This document shows positions 1 to 12,500 of a DNA stretch of 64,000 nucleotides, piece by piece (position 1 is the stretch's first letter; every line of letters begins with the position of its first letter). This DNA is from Diplonema japonicum (lineage: Eukaryota > Euglenozoa > Diplonemea > Diplonemida > Diplonemidae): contig OZ025710.1 in the NCBI GenBank assembly GCA_964019335.1, positions 310,001-374,000 of the forward strand. Direction: 5' to 3'. The translations under genes were made by a program, and so were the position numbers. The notes under the pieces are model-generated. The model searched no databases and was not told the DNA's origin. It saw only the letters and a program-made list of their open reading frames with translations.

Positions 1-2829
1 CGCATGAAGTTCAACGGTGAAGGGGTCCTCATCGGCGCTTACATCGAGCCGTACTTGCTGGAGCGGAGCAGGGTCATCTCGCATTCCCATGGCGAACGTG
101 GGTTCCATGCCTTCTACCAATTGATCGCAGGATCGACTCCTGAAGAGAAGCGTAGAATGAAGTTGGGGAAGCTGTCTGACTACCCCTGCCTCAACGCGGG
201 GGGCATGGGGATAGTCAACGGCGTGGATGACGCAGAGGAGCATCGCATTACGCGAGAGGCTATGACCATCGTCGGGATATCTGAGAGCGAGCAGCGGTCT
301 CTGTACAATGTGCTGGCAGCTGTGCTGCATTTGATGAGCGTGTCCTTCTTGGAGAAGGACTCACGCAGCTATCTAAGCGACGATGACACGCAAACAGTTG
401 CTCTTGTTGCGGAGCTTCTTGGGATCTCTGCTGCGAATCTTCTTGAAGAACTCACGTCGACGACCCGCACTGTGGCAGGGGACACCTATACCACTGCACT
501 GGACACCTCGTTGGCCACAGAGCAAAGAGACACCCTGTGCAAGACGCTGTATGAAAGAGTGTTTCTATGGTTGGTGCAGTCGATCAACGGTTTGATAGAC
601 TGCCCTACTGACGACAGCGACCACTGGCTGGGGCTGCTGGACATCTTTGGGTTCGAACACTTCGAGAAGAACACCTTCGAGCAGCTCTGCATCAACCTCA
701 CCAACGAGCAGCTGCAGCAGCATTACAACAAGTACATCTTTGCCAAGGACATGCAGGAATGCAAGGACGAAGGTATCGATGTCCAGAGCGTAATCTTCTC
801 CGACAACCAGCCCACGCTCGACCTCATCACCTCCACTCTCGGTGTTTTGTCCCTCCTCGATGAGGAGGTACAGCTCCGTAAAGGCACTGACTCTGCTTTT
901 GCCGCAAAACTTTCCGAAGCGCAGGGTTCACACCCTTCTTATGTCAAGCACAGAATGGACCGCCAGTCGTTTGGTGTCCGGCACTACGCAGGTACCGTGA
1001 TGTACACCGTGGACGGCTGGAAGGACAAGAACATGGATACCTTGAAGGACCAACTGAAGATGTTGGCGAGGTCGTCCAACAACACCTTCGTCGCAAATCT
1101 CGTTGAAGAACCCCCCTCGGCTGACCAGGTCCGCAGGAAGCCCACCGTGGCGAGAATATACAAAGGACAGCTGCAGGACCTCATGGCAGTCATCAACTCC
1201 TCGAACCCGCATTGGATTAGATGCATCAAACCGCACCACTGCAAGAAGCCCCGCAAGTTCCACGGGCAGGAAGTCATGACACAGCTGCGCTCTGCTGGTG
1301 TGTTGGAGACAGTGCGGATCCGGAAGATGGGGTTCTCAATCAGACTGACCTTCGAGGAGTTCGTGGCAAGGTATCATACCATATGCAATACAAGAGGCCG
1401 CGCCAAGGAGATCTGCCAAGCGGTACTGACCACCCTTGAGATCAAGACAGACATGGGGCAAGTTGGTAGAACAAAGGTGTTCCTGAAGAACGAGTCCTGG
1501 ATGGTAATCGAGGATGCAAGAGCACAGGCACTAAACTCGAGGGCATTGGTCATCCAGCGCAGTGTGTACGCAAGGCATGCTAAGGCACACCATGCTGTGC
1601 AGCTCGCTAAGAAGCGTGTAAAGATGTTGCAGGCCTACGCAAGGACCAAGCTGGCGATGAGACATGTGAAATGGGTTGAATACAAGTCACGAGAAGAGGT
1701 TCTTCTCAGTGGGGCTGCGAAGCTACAGTCCTGCATCAGAGAGGAAGAGAGAAGCAGAGTAGCGCTGATGCAAACAGAAGTCGATTATTTACATTCGTTC
1801 GGTGAGTGCAAAAAGAAACATTTAGAAGGCATTGTGGAGAAGTGGTACAAGGACAAGCCAGTGAAAGACGCATTGCAGCAATCGGACTTCAAGGTGCAGG
1901 AAGAGACGGAGCGGATGGCGATGGAGAGGAGAGAGCAAGAACAACTGTTGAAGACGCTGGACTTGCTGAAGGAGGACTTCTGTGTGATGCAGCAACGACA
2001 GGCACAGAGAGAAAGGCTAGAGGACGAACAACGGTTGAGGTTGCAGGAGCAGATGCTTCAAGAGCAGAGGCAAAAGGCACAGCTTGCGTGGGCACGGGCT
2101 ATGGAAGAGAAGCGAGCTGAAGAGGAGCTTGTAATGCAAGATGAGTATCGAAAGTGGCAACAGCTGCAGAAGGTGAACGAGAACATCCACCATGCTAAGT
2201 CGCTGTACGAGACAGAGAGGCAGCAGGCCGTGAAGGAGAAGCGACAATTTGACCCAGCCACTTTCTGCTCCTCTGTCCCCTCCCACCGCGTTGAGTCTCC
2301 TCGGAGAGGTCGTTCACGATCCCCCTCCTTCACGCAGCGTGTGGGATACCCAGAGCAGCCTCCTTCCTATGCCACCCCAACTTTCTCAAGAGTTTCCATG
2401 GCTGGACCTTCGCAGGCAGGGCACATGTACTCTTCCATACCTGGTGCTCATTCAAGGATGAGCCACTCGAGGAGGGCACGCAGTCCGCAGCCGCCAAAGC
2501 CTGTCAAGGCAGACCCCAACGGGACGCACTCGCTGGATATGGTCAGGAAGCTGCAGAAATTGTCGAAGGTACACAAACACAAAAAATTACAAATTCAAAC
2601 GTCACAGGCTGTGCAGTCCAACCCTTACCGCCTCATCACACACCGCCACTCCGCCATGAGCTCAAAATCCCCTAACAACCCTAATCATCCTGATTGGCAG
2701 CCAGCTGCTGACGGGAGTGTGTTGTTGCCTGACGGCACAAAGTATGAGACGATGGGACAAGAACAAGGGGTGAAAAAAAATAATATTTGCAGGTGTCATG
2801 TTGATGAGCTGGATTCCCAGATGTGGTGA
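1..2829 (+). CDS. Myosin heavy chain, 5' truncated by window edge
   Basis: This is the C-terminal two thirds of a myosin motor plus its tail; the P-loop end lies upstream of the window. The reading frame is open from base 1. Visible motor elements in order are the YLLERSRV and GERGFHAFYQ segment, the relay region LLDIFGFEHFEKNTFEQLC, the RHYAGTVMYTV segment, the actin-contact and converter region NPHWIRCIKPH, and LRSAGVLETVRIRKMGFSIR. About 90 residues with IQ-like motifs follow (VIQRSVYARHAKA), then a charged coiled coil near residues 620-750, then a Ser/Pro/Arg-rich tail. A 39-nt in-frame GT-AG segment at 2569-2607 is probably an intron, so coding would resume at 2608. The last 20 codons contain a second poly(A)-rich GT...AG stretch and are uncertain, but the alternatives I tried keep the same stop. 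The myosin class cannot be set without the N-terminus. Confidence 0.93.
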   Translation, partial: RMKFNGEGVLIGAYIEPYLLERSRVISHSHGERGFHAFYQLIAGSTPEEKRRMKLGKLSDYPCLNAGGMGIVNGVDDAEEHRITREAMTIVGISESEQRSLYNVLAAVLHLMSVSFLEKDSRSYLSDDDTQTVALVAELLGISAANLLEELTSTTRTVAGDTYTTALDTSLATEQRDTLCKTLYERVFLWLVQSINGLIDCPTDDSDHWLGLLDIFGFEHFEKNTFEQLCINLTNEQLQQHYNKYIFAKDMQECKDEGIDVQSVIFSDNQPTLDLITSTLGVLSLLDEEVQLRKGTDSAFAAKLSEAQGSHPSYVKHRMDRQSFGVRHYAGTVMYTVDGWKDKNMDTLKDQLKMLARSSNNTFVANLVEEPPSADQVRRKPTVARIYKGQLQDLMAVINSSNPHWIRCIKPHHCKKPRKFHGQEVMTQLRSAGVLETVRIRKMGFSIRLTFEEFVARYHTICNTRGRAKEICQAVLTTLEIKTDMGQVGRTKVFLKNESWMVIEDARAQALNSRALVIQRSVYARHAKAHHAVQLAKKRVKMLQAYARTKLAMRHVKWVEYKSREEVLLSGAAKLQSCIREEERSRVALMQTEVDYLHSFGECKKKHLEGIVEKWYKDKPVKDALQQSDFKVQEETERMAMERREQEQLLKTLDLLKEDFCVMQQRQAQRERLEDEQRLRLQEQMLQEQRQKAQLAWARAMEEKRAEEELVMQDEYRKWQQLQKVNENIHHAKSLYETERQQAVKEKRQFDPATFCSSVPSHRVESPRRGRSRSPSFTQRVGYPEQPPSYATPTFSRVSMAGPSQAGHMYSSIPGAHSRMSHSRRARSPQPPKPVKADPNGTHSLDMVRKLQKLSKVHKHKKLQIQTSQAVQSNPYRLITHRHSAMSSKSPNNPNHPDWQPAADGSVLLPDGTKYETMGQEQGVKKNNICRCHVDELDSQMW

Positions 2830-3543
2830 TATTGATCAAAGGTCTTGAAAGGAAAGAGGGATTTTTTTTTTTTGCTAGAGTTCTTTCCCCCCCCCCTACT
2901 TTTTTCTTCTCCCCCTGTTCCTCTCAGAAGAGCAATTATAGATCGAATATATATATATTTTTTTTAGATGTTCAGTTGATACACATGTTTTCTTTTTCTT
3001 TCTTTAGGAAAAGTTGAAGTTCGGCCCCGAGAGTCCTATTCATATGAAAAAAAAAGCTGGATTTTACTCCCTCTTTTCCCAGCCTGATGTTGTTTCCCCT
3101 CTTTTTTTTTGCAATAGTTTCTATTTGTCAATTCTAGGGGGGAAGAGGAAAAAAAATAAATGAACGAAAGAACAGAGGAAAAAAAAAAGAAAGAAAAGTG
3201 CTGTATTTCTTCCCCCCTTGACCCATTGTTATCTTCTCACACTCCTTTTTTTTTTATTTTTCTTTTCCTTCATGTTTCTCCCTTCATTCCGTCCACTGTC
3301 TTATTAACCATATTTGTCTACTCCTGTTGTGTGCGGCTTTCCACCACTTTTTTTTTTACTTCCCCACACAGATTTTGCTTTTTTCATTTTGTTTTCCCCC
3401 TGTATTTCTTTTGGAAAAATAAAAAAAAATTGGATAACGATTTTTTCTTTTTCGTGTTTTCTCTTCAAACACACCAAACAAACAGGAGAAGGGGAGGGGG
3501 GAGTGGCGGGTGGAGGGAAGAAAGTAGAAGAAAAATAAAAGAA
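2830..3543. other. Intergenic spacer, homopolymer-rich
   Basis: This 0.7 kb spacer separates the myosin and dynein genes. It consists of T, C and A runs with no credible coding content. Near its 3' end a long T/C-rich stretch leads into an AG at about 3484-3485, followed by a purine-rich stretch to the dynein ATG. That is the layout expected of a trans-splice acceptor and 5' UTR. The dynein frame stays open back to 3160, but only through low-complexity codons. Confidence 0.6.
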
Positions 3544-6500
3544 ATGCCAGCTGGAAAGTTGCGCAGCTCGCTGAGACCTAAGGCGAAGTCAAAGCCGCAA
3601 AGTAATGGGATCACAAATGGGACTGGAAACGGTACCACGAGCGGGAATTGGACTTCGGCAGGTGCCAATGAAGGTGCAGGAGAAGGACCGCTTAACCCAA
3701 AGCCACCAAGTGAAGTTGCTGGGGAGAGTGGGTCGCCTAGAAGTTATGCAGACCCAACACAAGAAGGGCTGCTGGATGGTAGTGAATCTGTACCGCATAA
3801 AGTTTTCTGCGATCTGCCTCCGAGGGTATTGGAACCCAAGGTGCTCCTCCCATTCGTTCACGTCAGAGGAAAGGTCCCTCGGAAAATCGAGATCGAGAGG
3901 AAAAGGCGGCAGTATGAATCGCAAAGTGTCGAGCAGCTCTGCAGCCTTGCAGGCCTTCCCCTCGACGCCATCAGTGCCAGGGAAGGACCCACCCTCCCGT
4001 TGGAGATTTTCGACAACACCTCCTTCGACCCCAGAACCCCAGACGAGTGGATGAGCTTGGCACATGAAGGTGTCGACCCCAAGGCTGCAGAGACGTCATT
4101 CTACATCCCTGCAAAGTGTCTGCAAAAGGACAAACAATCAGGAGCATGGGTGTACAAATACTGCAGAGTCGTGGATTGGAACAAAGACACGAACAAACTT
4201 AGGATTCTATGGGGGGCAACACCGACCGAGAACGGGGAGATGACCACATGGGTGCCCAGGATCACAACATGCTTCCTCTCAGAGGACCCTGCTACCTATG
4301 TGCAACGCTTGGTCCACGCCAACCGGCAACGAGAGAAGGTCATGCGGTGGCTGAAGTACAAACTCTGCTGTGATTCAATGCCGACGGACGAGATGACACC
4401 CATCGACTCTGCGATACTGGAGAGGATCACACACCTTGGGACAAACATTAGATCGCTGCCTCCAGAGGACCGGCGGAACATCAAACCACAGGAAGATGCA
4501 TTGGTCAAGGAGTTCGTGCTGGACTGGAACCGATGCATGAACAAAGTGATGCTGGAACATAAATACTTCATGAACGAGTGTGAAGCTGAAGGTCTCGTGG
4601 AGCTATTCAACGGCCTTTCTCAAGAAGACATCTCGCGGGGGGTTTCGCCATGTGCACCTTTGGCACCGCTGGACAAGGTTGTGTCCGTGCCCCCGAGCTC
4701 CAGGCAGGACTTCATGGAGTCCAACCAAAGGTTCAACTTTTCAACGTATTTCACACAACCCGAAGTGATCAAAGCCCTTGCCTCCGTGCAGGAGGAGTGT
4801 CAGAAGGTTCTTGAAGTCTCCCTCTTCAACCTCCCGAAAGAACGGCACATGTCTCTGCAGGAGTTCGAACGCAAGCAGCTAGACAACATCGAGGAACGCA
4901 CAGCTTACTTGAAGTACGAATGGAAGGAGAAGCTGAAGGACTGCATCATCGCACACATCGCCGGTGTGGGGAAGGGGTGGCTCAACCTGGAGGAAAAATC
5001 AAAGGAAATCTATGAGATCTCAAAGCTGAAGAAGTTCTTAACCACAGTGAAGTACATGATGGAGGACACACTGCACTTCCTAGTGCTGAACTCTATTACT
5101 GCCTTTGCGGAGTTCATCGAAGACGTGTCCAACTTCCAAGTTAAAGTGAAGGATATGTACACCGTTAACAACTCGTGGCCAGGCAGTGACGACCCGGCAG
5201 CCATTGAAAAAACCCCTTTGTTCACACTGGAGCTTGTGGAGAGAGAAGGGGACTTCAGCTACTCCACACCGACCGACAAGTTCGAGCAGACCATTGTGAA
5301 TCTCTTCGAAAAGGCCATCATCTCCACCCACGATGTCCCCCAGCTTGAAAAGTACGTCATGTCAAACTACTTCTGGCCTGAAGAGAACGGACCTTACTGT
5401 GCATCTGTCACCCCGTCAGACCAGCGTGTTGTTGAAATGCGAGCACGTGTCGTGGCTGCCCTTCAGCAGAGTCTTGCACCCCTTCAGGACTACAAAGACA
5501 CTTATCTCAAGTACACTGACGTTATAAAGCTAGACAAAGCAGCTTATATCAAGAACTTCCAAGCGCAGTGCACGGACCCAGAGGCGCGAAACCCCACTGA
5601 AGAGATGTCTGCCGAGATCAAGAAACACGAGAAAAAGAAACGAGAAGTCCGGAAAGAGATCCCTCACTACATGGAAGTGGGGAACTTCTTCGTAGACTGC
5701 ACAACGTTCAGGATGACGATGGAGAAGAAGCACGACGAGTTGAAGAAGGGCGTCGAGGACCTCATCAAGGGGTTGGCCAAGGAGAAGGCAAAAACCATCA
5801 GAGAACAGTTCACAAAGATTAACGCCACGCTGCAGCGCCCAGCGCAGACGGTCGAGGCACTCTTCACCACACGGTCCTACATCAAGAAGGACATCCCAGA
5901 GCTTGTCTATGCAGCACCCGAGGGGCTCATCCACCGCATCGAAGACATGAAAACATACTACGCCATCCTTGAGACCTTTCAATACCAACTCACTGATGAG
6001 GACTTCAAAGGGAAGTGGGAAGCAATGTATTGGCCGAAGAAGCTGGAGACGCAGGTCGACCTTGTTTCGAAGAGACTGGACACTGAGGGCGAGAAGCTTC
6101 ATGATGCAATGATCGTCGAGCAGGAGGCTTTCAAGAAGGAGATTGAGAAGGTCGCTCGAGATGTTCAAAAGTTCAGTGCACAGACAGACCTTCAGGTCAA
6201 CGTGGCACAGCTGGCAGGGGATGTCAAGTCGCTGCAGAAGAGGATCAACGATGCCAAAGAGCTGTCTGCAGAGTTTAACAGGAAGCAAGAGCTGTTTGGC
6301 GACGAGGTTATCAGCTACAGGCAGATCACGGAGGTGGGGAAAGAGTTCAAACCCTACGCAGACCTGTGGATCACAACCAACGACTGGCAGAACTGGGTGG
6401 AGGGCTGGCACAAGGATCCGTTCACCTCCCTTGACCCTGACGAGCTCAAGAAAAATGTCGATACTGCGGAGAAGGTCATGGCCTCTCTGCGGAAGGTATT

Positions 6501-9500
6501 TAAAGACAAGCCGCAGATCAAAATTGTGGATGAGATTCGGATGCAGCTGCAGGACTTCTCGCCGTTGGTGCCAATCCTGCAATCCTTACGCAACCCGGGG
6601 ATGAAGGAACGTCACTGGTTGGAGCTTGCTGGGAAACTACCGCCTGGGACATTGGACCAGGAAAACCCGGAAGACTGCATCCAAACTCTGCAAGACTGCC
6701 GCGACAGAGACCTCGTCAGCCATAAAGACACCATTGTCAGGGTGTGCGAGGTGGCAGCGAAGGAGTACGGCATCGAGTCGAGCCTGAACGAGATGTACGG
6801 GAAGTGGAAGGACGTGGTCTTTAAGATCGAGGCGTACAAAGAAACCAAAACGTACATGATGAAGGGCTCCGAAGAGATCCAGGCACGCCTCGACGAAGAC
6901 GTGAACCTCACGCAACAGCTGTCCTTCTCACCGTTCAAGGGTCATTTCGAGGATCAGATCATGGACTGGGACAAGTCGCTGACCCTCATCTCGGAGATCT
7001 TAGAGCAGTGGTTGGATTGTCAACGAAACTGGCTGTACTTGCAACCTATTTTCTCAGCTGAGGATATTCAAGTCCAGCTTCCCGTCCTTGCGAAGAAGTT
7101 CGACAAGGTAGATAGGACCTGGCGGAAAATCCTAGGGCAGGCCTTTCAGAACCCTAATGCGCTCGACTTCTGCACAAAGTCTAACAAGCTTCTGGACCAG
7201 TTTATCGATGCCAACAAGAACCTTGAAATCGTGCAGAAGGGGTTGAACGACTACCTGGGGGAGAAGCGGCAGTTGTTCGGGAGGTTCTACTTCCTGTCCG
7301 ACGAGGAACTGTTGGAGATCCTGTCGCAGTCGCGGGACCCGCGCACCATCGACCTGCACCTCACGAAGCTTATGGAATTCATGCAATTCTTGGACTGGGG
7401 GGAAGAGAACGACGAGATGTTAGGATGGAACTCATCGGAAGGCGAACGTGTCTCATTTGTGAAGCCGATCTACCCCCAGGGCAACGTGGAGATCTGGTTA
7501 GGCGTCATTGAGACAGGGATGAAGGAAGGCCTCCACGAGGGCATCACTATTGCGAACGAAGAATACTCCAAGGTCCCAAGGAAAGAGTGGGTGCTCCAGC
7601 ATTGCGGGCAAGTGGTCATCGCGGTCACACAAATCTGGTGGACCATCGAGATCGAGGAAGCCCTCAACACAGACGGCCTCCCCGGGCTGGAACGGTACGC
7701 GCAGAAGTCAGAAAACCAGCTGCTGGAGCTTGTGGACGTCGTGCAGTCACCTTTGAACCGCATGCAGCGTGTCAACATGGGTGCCCTCATCACTATCGAG
7801 GTGCATGCAAAGGACACGGCAAAAACATTGTTTGCAATCAAAACCTCCAGCACCACCGACTTCGACTGGATCAAACAGCTGAGGTACTACTACGACACAA
7901 GTGACTCCCGCTGCAAGATCAAACAGGTGGATGCATTGTTTGTGTATGGCGGTGAATATCTTGGGAACACAATGCGTCTTGTGATCACTCCTTTGACCGA
8001 CAGGATCTATCTGACGTTGACAGGAGCTTTGGCGCTGTGCTTGGGAGGTGCGCCAGCAGGACCTGCAGGAACAGGTAAAACTGAGACGACAAAGGATTTG
8101 GCCAAAGCGCTGTCAAAGCAGTGCGTGGTGTTCAACTGCCAGGAGGGTTTGGACTTCCGCGCGATGGGGAAATTTTTCAAGGGTCTCGCGATGACAGGTG
8201 CGTGGGCGTGCTTTGACGAGTTCAACCGTATTGATGTTGAAGTGCTTTCCGTCGTCGCCCAGCAAGTCTCCGACCTCCAGGAGGCACTCAAGAGGCAACA
8301 ATACCGCATCGACTTCGAGGGCTCAGAGATCGTGGTGGACCCTACCCACGCTGTGTTCATCACCATGAATCCAGGGTACGCTGGGAGGACAGAACTCCCT
8401 GACAACTTAAAGGTGTTGTTCCGACCTGTGGCCTGCATGGTCCCCGACTACGCACTCATCGGTGAGATCAGGCTGTTCTCATACGGTTACAAAAACGCAC
8501 GCCCGTTGTCGAAGAAGATGGTGCAGACCTTCCAGCTATCCTCCGAGCAACTATCCACACAGGACCACTACGATTTTGGGATGAGGGCCGTGAACACCGT
8601 CATCACTGCTGCCGGCATCAACAAGCGAGAGAACCCTGATGGGGAGGAGTCGCTGCTGCTGCTCCGGTCGCTCCGAGATTCGAATGTTCCCAAGTTCCTT
8701 CACGCGGACATAGTGCTCTTCGAGAATATCATTTCCGATCTGTTCCCAGATGCTGTCCTCCCTGAGGCCGACTACGGCGCCTTGATGGAAGGCGTCCACA
8801 ACGGGATCACCAAGCTGGGTATACAACCTGTCCCCGAATTCATCGTGAAGGTCATCCAGTTGTTCGAAGTGACCGTTTTGAGGCACGGTCTGATGTTGGT
8901 GGGCCAGGCTGGGGGCGGGAAGACGATGAATTACAAAGTGCTGCAGCTCGCAATGACATCTATAGCGACCAAGCGTGAGAAGCAAGGTGGTGTGGACAAG
9001 GAGTCGAAGTACCAACGTGTTAGGACACATATCTGCAACCCTAAGAGTATCACGATGAACCAACTGTATGGTGCGTACGACGAAGCGACGCATGAGTGGA
9101 GCGATGGGATCCTGTGTGTGTTGTTCAGAAGAGCTGCGAAGGAGACGTCGGGTGCGAAACAGTGGGTCGTGTTTGATGGGCCCGTTGACGCATTGTGGAT
9201 CGAGTCCATGAACACAGTGCTGGACGACAACAAGAAGCTGTGCTTGGTGTCCGGAGAAATCATCCAGATGACACGCCACATGACAATGATGTTCGAGGTG
9301 GAGGACCTTGCCGTTGCCTCCCCTGCAACCGTCAGCAGGTGCGGGATGATCTTTATGGAACCAGCAACATGCACACCCACGAAGGACAGGACAGAGTCAT
9401 GGGTGCAACGTCTTCCAGACATGTACAAGCCACATGCAGAAACGCTCAGGGAGAAGAGTTTAATGTACATCCCCTCCTGCGTGGACTTTATCCGATGGAA

Positions 9501-12500
9501 CACAGTGGAGTACGTGCCCACCGTGGATAACAACCTGGTTGACTCTGCGTTCAGGGTCATGGACGGGTTTATAAATATTTTCGTGACGGCCCATGGTGGT
9601 GTTGGGGAGGTCTCTGAAGAGCTTCAGGCTGCCGTAGCATCCAGTTTGCTTCCTTACTTTTTCTTATCTCTCGTCTGGTCCATTGGTGCTAGCTGCAATG
9701 CCACCAGCCGAGTGAAGTTCTCTGAGTACCTCTCTGACCTCATGAAGCAGCACGAGGAGCCGATCCTTGCCGATCTCAGCATTGAGTACGAAGGCCGTCC
9801 TACCACTCTTTACGATATCTTCTACGAATGGGAGGACGACAAGGGTGCAGGGTGGAAACACTGGCTCCAGACAGAGCCGGCGCCGTCTATCGACCCCAAG
9901 CAGAAGTTCGGAGATCTCCTTGTCACTACCAAGGACACGGTCAGGAGCAACTTCCTGTGCAAGCTCATCGTCAAAACGAACAACCACCTGCTTGCAACAG
10001 GCCCTACCGGTACAGGTAAGACCCTGAACATGCAGAACATGATCATGAGTGGGCTTCCCGAGAAGTACTCTGGTGTGTCTTTCTTTTTCTTCAACATATC
10101 TTTTGTTTAAGGAATCTTCTTGACATTCTCTGCGCAAACGCACTCCAACCAATGCCAAAACACGCTGATGGGGAAATTCGAAAAGCGAAAGAACGGGATG
10201 GAGACCACCTCGTGGGGCCCGCCTGTTGGGAAGGTATGACAGCAGTCAATAATTAAAAAAAAGCTATTTTTTTCTCCCTAGATGTTTGTGATCTTCGTAG
10301 ATGATGCAAACATGCCCATCAAGGAACAGTATGGTGCCCAACCACCGCTTGAGCTGCTGAGACAGTTCCTGGACCATGCTGGATTCTACAACTACACACC
10401 GCCCATCAAGTACAATGAAGTTCTAGATGTTGTGCTGACGGCATCGATGGGCCCTCCCGGAGGGGGCAGGCAAAGTGTGACGAATAGATTCTTGCGCCAC
10501 TTCAACCACATATCCTTCCCTGAGTTGGACGATGAATCGATGACACTGATCTTCAGCACCATCATGCTGACAAGGCTCGCCGCCGTGGGCCTTGGCCAAG
10601 AAATTGTAGACACCATGCACGGGGTCATCTCCAGCACTATTAAGCTGTTCCACTTCGCGTGCAAAAATTTCCTTCCAACACCCAACCACGTGCACTACAC
10701 CTTCAACCTGCGAGACATTTCGAAAGTCTTCACACTGGTGTACGATGTGGAGCCAAGGGTGGTGCGGGACCAGTCTTCAATCGTGAAGCTCTGGATCCAC
10801 GAATGCATGAGGGTGTTCCGAGACCGGCTGATTTGTGAAGCGGATCGGAAAACACTGGACAGCCAGCTGGATGTCCTGTGCAAGGAGAATCTGAACATCG
10901 AAGGCGGGTTGTCCGAGCTGATCACGGCAGAGAGGCTTGTCTTTGGCGACTTTATGATCCCCGACATCGAGAGCCGTGTTTATGATGAAGTGACTGACAT
11001 GCAAGCGTTTGTCACAAGCATTTCACAATATCTGCAAGATTACAACGAGACGGCCGACTCCAGCAGGCCTCCGATGCCGTTGGTTGTGTTTTTGGACGCG
11101 GCGGAGCATGTTGCACGTGTGAGCAGGGTGCTGCAGATGCCGTCGGGCCATGCTTTGTTGCTGGGTGTCGGGGGTTCCGGTCGAAGGTCGCTTGCGAGAC
11201 TGGCATCGTACATCCCCGAGCTTGAGGTGTTCTACTTGGAGATCACGAAGAGCTTCACAATGACAGACTGGAAGGACTCGTTGAAACGGTTGATGACTGA
11301 TGCCGGTGTGGAGGACAAGGGACTTGTATTCCTCTTCACTGACACGCAGATTGTGAAGCCTATATTTATGGAAGACGTGGCCAACCTGCTCGGCACGGCT
11401 GACGTTCCCAACCTCTTCGATGGTCCTGACCTCGACAGCATCTACAGCTACTTCCGCAGTGTCTGTCAAGCCGAGCGGCTGCCCACTACAAAGCTCTCCC
11501 TCTACTCCCGCTTCATTAAGCAGGTCAAACGCAACCTCCACATCGTCCTCGCATTCTCCCCACTCGGCGAGGCCTTCCGCACCCGCATGCGTCAGTTCCC
11601 TTCTCTCTCCAACTGCTGCACCATTGATTGGTACGACCCATGGCCTGCAGAGGCCCTTGCATCCGTAGCCAAGGTCACACTCCAAAAGGCAAACTGCATC
11701 GTTGTGAACCCAGACAATCCAGAAGCGGCAACTATTGAGGTATGTTGTTTGTTTTGAATAAGCACATGCGATGTTTCTTTGCACAGGAAGGCGTCAGCAA
11801 CATGTTCACGTTCCTTCATAGATCGGCGACGGATCTCACTGAGCAGTTCTACACGGTATGGATAAAAACAAAGTAATCAAAAATACAAACAGGAGCGGAA
11901 GAGAATCACGTACGTGACCCCCACCTCCTACTTGGGGTTGTTGCAGGCCTTCCAGAGAATGCTTGCCGAGAAAAGGGAAGAAACAACTCAGAACAAACAG
12001 CGGCTTGTCAACGGGCTGAGCAAGCTGAAGGTGACGGAGGACGGTGTAGCGGAGTTGCAGGAGAAGCTGCAAGCAAGGCAACCCGAGCTTGTGAAGACGC
12101 AACAAGAGGTGAAGGTGATGATGGAACAGATCCAAGTCGATAAGCAAGAGGCAGATGTGGCAAGGAATGCGGCAAAGGGGGAAGAAACGGCTGCCAGTGA
12201 AAAGGCTGCTGTCTGCGAGGGAATCCAGAAACAAGCGCAGGCTATGCTTGACGAAGCTTTGCCTGCACTGGACGAGGCCAAGAAGGTACTACGTACCTTG
12301 AAGGTCAGAGATTTGCAGGAAGTTGGGAAGTACGCTGCGCCCCCCGGCGGGGTGTTGTTAGTTATGCAAGCCGTGCTGACGATCAAGGGCAGGGTGGCCA
12401 ACAAGGTTAATAAAGGTGGACAGAAAGAGGAAGACTGGTGGGGCCCTGCTAGGGAAGAGCTCAGAGACGCTTCCGGCCTTCACGAGTTCATGTTGAACTA

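Noticed and set aside
2772-2794. 23-nt GT-AG segment near the myosin stop as an intron
   Set aside because: It is far shorter than the other introns (37 nt or more), and removing it changes the frame and gives an early stop. A 51-nt alternative ending at CCCAG, or no intron, fits better.
3160-3543. N-terminal extension of the dynein frame
   Set aside because: The extension encodes Phe/Lys/Ser low complexity from homopolymers. An acceptor-like AG and purine-rich leader separate it from the credible ATG at 3544.
5530-6582. 350-residue antisense frame inside the dynein gene
   Set aside because: It is a Leu-rich shadow of the dynein coiled region; the sense strand is well supported.
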